From assembly GCA_937128575.1 (NCBI GenBank), contig CAKZMN010000022.1:1-17257 (forward strand): 17,257 nt of DNA, in the 5' to 3' direction. Positions within the stretch are counted from its first letter, which is position 1. Each line of letters starts with the position of its first letter. The notes under the pieces are model-generated. The model made no database searches. It was not told where the DNA came from and saw nothing but the letters and a program-made list of their open reading frames with translations. Below, piece by piece: positions 16,093 to 17,257 of the stretch. Origin of the DNA: an uncultured Alphaproteobacteria bacterium. GTDB taxonomy: Bacteria; Pseudomonadota; Alphaproteobacteria; Micavibrionales; Micavibrionaceae. Both the position numbers and the translations under genes were made by a program.

Positions 16093-16767
16093 CTATAGCT
16101 CCTCTAATTCTTTTTCAGGTTCGCTCTGCTCGGCGAACTCTTCTTCATACTCCGAAGTCTCTTCTTCTTCAAGCTCTTCCTCTATTTCATGCGCGGCGTC
16201 AAACAAATCATCTGACGACGGAATGGCCTCAATCGCGGGGCGGCGGTCAAGCAAGCCAGAGGCTTTCAAATCATCCAGCCCCGGTAAATCAGTCACGGCT
16301 TCTAAATTAAATTGATCAAGAAACACCGGCGTCGTCACCCACGTCAGCGGCCTGCCCGGCGTCTGGCGGCGGCGACCGGGCTTCACCCATCCCGCCTCAA
16401 TAAGCGCATCCAGCGTGCCGCGATGTGTCGCCACGCCGCGAATATTTTCAATCTCTGCGCGCGTCACGGGCTGGTGATAACCAATAATCGCCAATGTCTC
16501 CAGCGCCGCGCGCGACAACTTGCGCTGCACTTGGCGCTCAATTTGTAAATGATCACCCAAATCGGTGGCGGTGCGGAACGCCCACTTGCCATCCATATTC
16601 ATCAGGGTAATGCCCCGCCCCTCATAATCCGCCTGAAGCTTCATCAGCGCGCCGCCAACATCCGTTTCCTGCGGCATGCGCTCATGCAAATCAGACGTGC
16701 TCAGCGGCTCTGCGCTTGCAAATAAAAGCGCCTCAATCAGGCGAATATCATCATCATTATTGCTCAT
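16093..16767 (-). CDS. scpB: Segregation and condensation protein B
   Basis: 224 residues from the ATG at 16767 (MSNNDDDIRLIEALLFAS); the frame is open 12 codons further, but this Met has GGGAGA 7 bases upstream. ScpB binds ScpA and, with Smc, forms the bacterial condensin that compacts the chromosome. Two winged-helix domains are visible: EALLFASAEPLSTSDLHERM at the start, and later ALETLAIIGYHQPVTRAEI with RGVATHRGTLDALIEAGWV. The C-terminus after about residue 185 is a long Glu-rich acidic tail. It overlaps scpA by 11 bases and is followed by tatA, the usual alphaproteobacterial order. Confidence 0.95.
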   Translation of the reverse strand: MSNNDDDIRLIEALLFASAEPLSTSDLHERMPQETDVGGALMKLQADYEGRGITLMNMDGKWAFRTATDLGDHLQIERQVQRKLSRAALETLAIIGYHQPVTRAEIENIRGVATHRGTLDALIEAGWVKPGRRRQTPGRPLTWVTTPVFLDQFNLEAVTDLPGLDDLKASGLLDRRPAIEAIPSSDDLFDAAHEIEEELEEEETSEYEEEFAEQSEPEKELEEL

Positions 16768-17236
16768 TTGTTTCTCCCGCTTCCACGTCGTCAATGTCAC
16801 CAACGGTGCGTAAATAAATCGGACGGAACAGCCCGTCTTGCTTAATCTCTAGCTTGCCCTGCTTCGCCATTTCCAAACCAGCGGTAAACGTAGACGCCAG
16901 CGCCGAGCGCCCAAAGGTACGATCCTTAATCCCGTCTGGCATAAAACTCTCCAGCGTCGCCCACGCACTATTCAAACCCTTGCGCGGCAAATCCCCTAAC
17001 ATGCGTTTCAGGCGCGAAAACGCGGCCTCCGTCGACATCAAATGAAACTCCGGCAAATCATAATGGCTGTCATCGTGGCGCTTTTGAATATTTCCGTAGG
17101 CCTTCAGCAAATCATATAATTTCACGTCCCAGCGCACATTGGTCTTAACCGCCAGCCCCTCTGGCGCGCCGCGCACAAACACATCACGCCCATCAGACAT
17201 GTGGTCTATTTTTTCGGGGGGGGGGAGTGGTACCAC
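16757..17236 (-). CDS. scpA: Segregation and condensation protein A, N-terminus missing
   Basis: Kleisin subunit of the Smc-ScpAB condensin. Only about 150 residues of the C-terminal part are recognisable: GRDVFVRGAPEGL (alphaproteobacterial ScpA middle), WDVKLYDLLKAYGNIQKR, and the C-terminal winged helix RSALASTFTAGLEMAKQGKLEIKQ plus FRPIYLR. ScpA proteins have about 250 residues, with an N-terminal Smc-binding helical domain containing F-E-G-P-L-D; that domain is absent. Upstream the frame runs into ten C residues and a tRNA-like sequence up to the right edge with no stop, so the apparent GTG start at 17236 is not credible. Either the assembly is broken here or the gene has been truncated. 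Overlap with scpB is 11 bases. Confidence 0.85.
   Translation of the reverse strand: MVPLPPPEKIDHMSDGRDVFVRGAPEGLAVKTNVRWDVKLYDLLKAYGNIQKRHDDSHYDLPEFHLMSTEAAFSRLKRMLGDLPRKGLNSAWATLESFMPDGIKDRTFGRSALASTFTAGLEMAKQGKLEIKQDGLFRPIYLRTVGDIDDVEAGETNEQ
17216..17225. repeat. Ten-base G homopolymer at the scpA break
   Basis: Ten consecutive G (plus strand) separate recognisable scpA from the tRNA 3' end. In this window no other homopolymer of G or C is so long. It marks a likely assembly or sequencing artefact, or a slippage site. Confidence 0.6.
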
Positions 17237-17257
17237 CTCCTGGTCTCGAACCAGGGA
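17228..17257 (-). tRNA. 3' part of a tRNA gene (identity unresolved)
   Basis: Read on the minus strand from the right edge: T-arm CCAGG/CCTGG pairs perfectly (5 bp) around the loop TTCGAGA, followed by a 7-base acceptor strand AGGTGGT, discriminator A and an encoded CCA (17228-17230). Lengths are exactly those of a tRNA. The rest lies outside the window, so the amino acid is unknown; discriminator A argues against Ser, Gly or Cys. The stretch also contains the palindrome GTGGTACCAC. Confidence 0.7.

Noticed and set aside
1..17257. CRISPR array, insertion sequence or toxin-antitoxin pair
   Set aside because: No spaced direct repeats, transposase motifs or terminal inverted repeats; no pair of small genes matching known toxin-antitoxin families.

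Overview
The window looks like chromosome of an alphaproteobacterium. The evidence is the minus-strand run scpA-scpB-tatA-tatB-tatC, the proximity of zapE, mdh and sucC, and an alphaproteobacteria-type DUF2336 protein. Malate dehydrogenase is the 331-residue NAD-type-2 form (Burkholderia/Chlamydia-like), not the LDH-like form usual in this class. Together with an unusual load of peptidoglycan hydrolases this suggests a divergent lineage, possibly Micavibrio-like or host/prey-associated. That placement is inference only.

Layout. (1) 1-1362, minus: sucC, followed 3 bp later by the start of a small secreted protein that resembles a Cu/Zn superoxide dismutase and runs off the left edge. (2) 1560-9249, plus: a six-gene island on the strand opposite to its neighbours, lying between mdh and sucC, which are usually adjacent in alphaproteobacteria. 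It encodes two long coiled-coil proteins, a small protein, a lysozyme-M23 peptidase fusion, a secreted SLT-type transglycosylase and a second lysozyme-like protein. Several genes have their own near-consensus sigma70 promoters with similar leaders. (3) 9246-10241, minus: mdh, whose stop codon overlaps the last island gene. (4) 10417-13670: accessory genes: a small helical protein (plus), then on the minus strand a DUF2336 protein, an unrecognised 366-residue protein and a cytidine-deaminase-like protein lacking zinc ligands. (5) 13712-17236, minus: the core operon scpA(partial)-scpB-tatA-tatB-tatC-zapE, tightly packed with overlaps. (6) At the right edge, the 3' part of a tRNA gene (minus) abuts a run of ten G/C pairs and a truncated scpA, so this end is either an assembly break or a rearrangement.

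Working together. The island is the candidate undescribed system. Two of its murein hydrolases are paralogues aligned without gaps from residue 134 to 209, yet neither has a Sec or Tat signal. Three of its other products share a short beta-hairpin-like motif. Three transcription units share promoter and leader features. Together they could form an envelope-penetrating, secretion-associated or predation-related apparatus, but that function is inferred. The host genes around it serve the TCA cycle (sucC, mdh), protein export (tatABC), chromosome condensation (scpAB) and division-linked ATPase activity (zapE).
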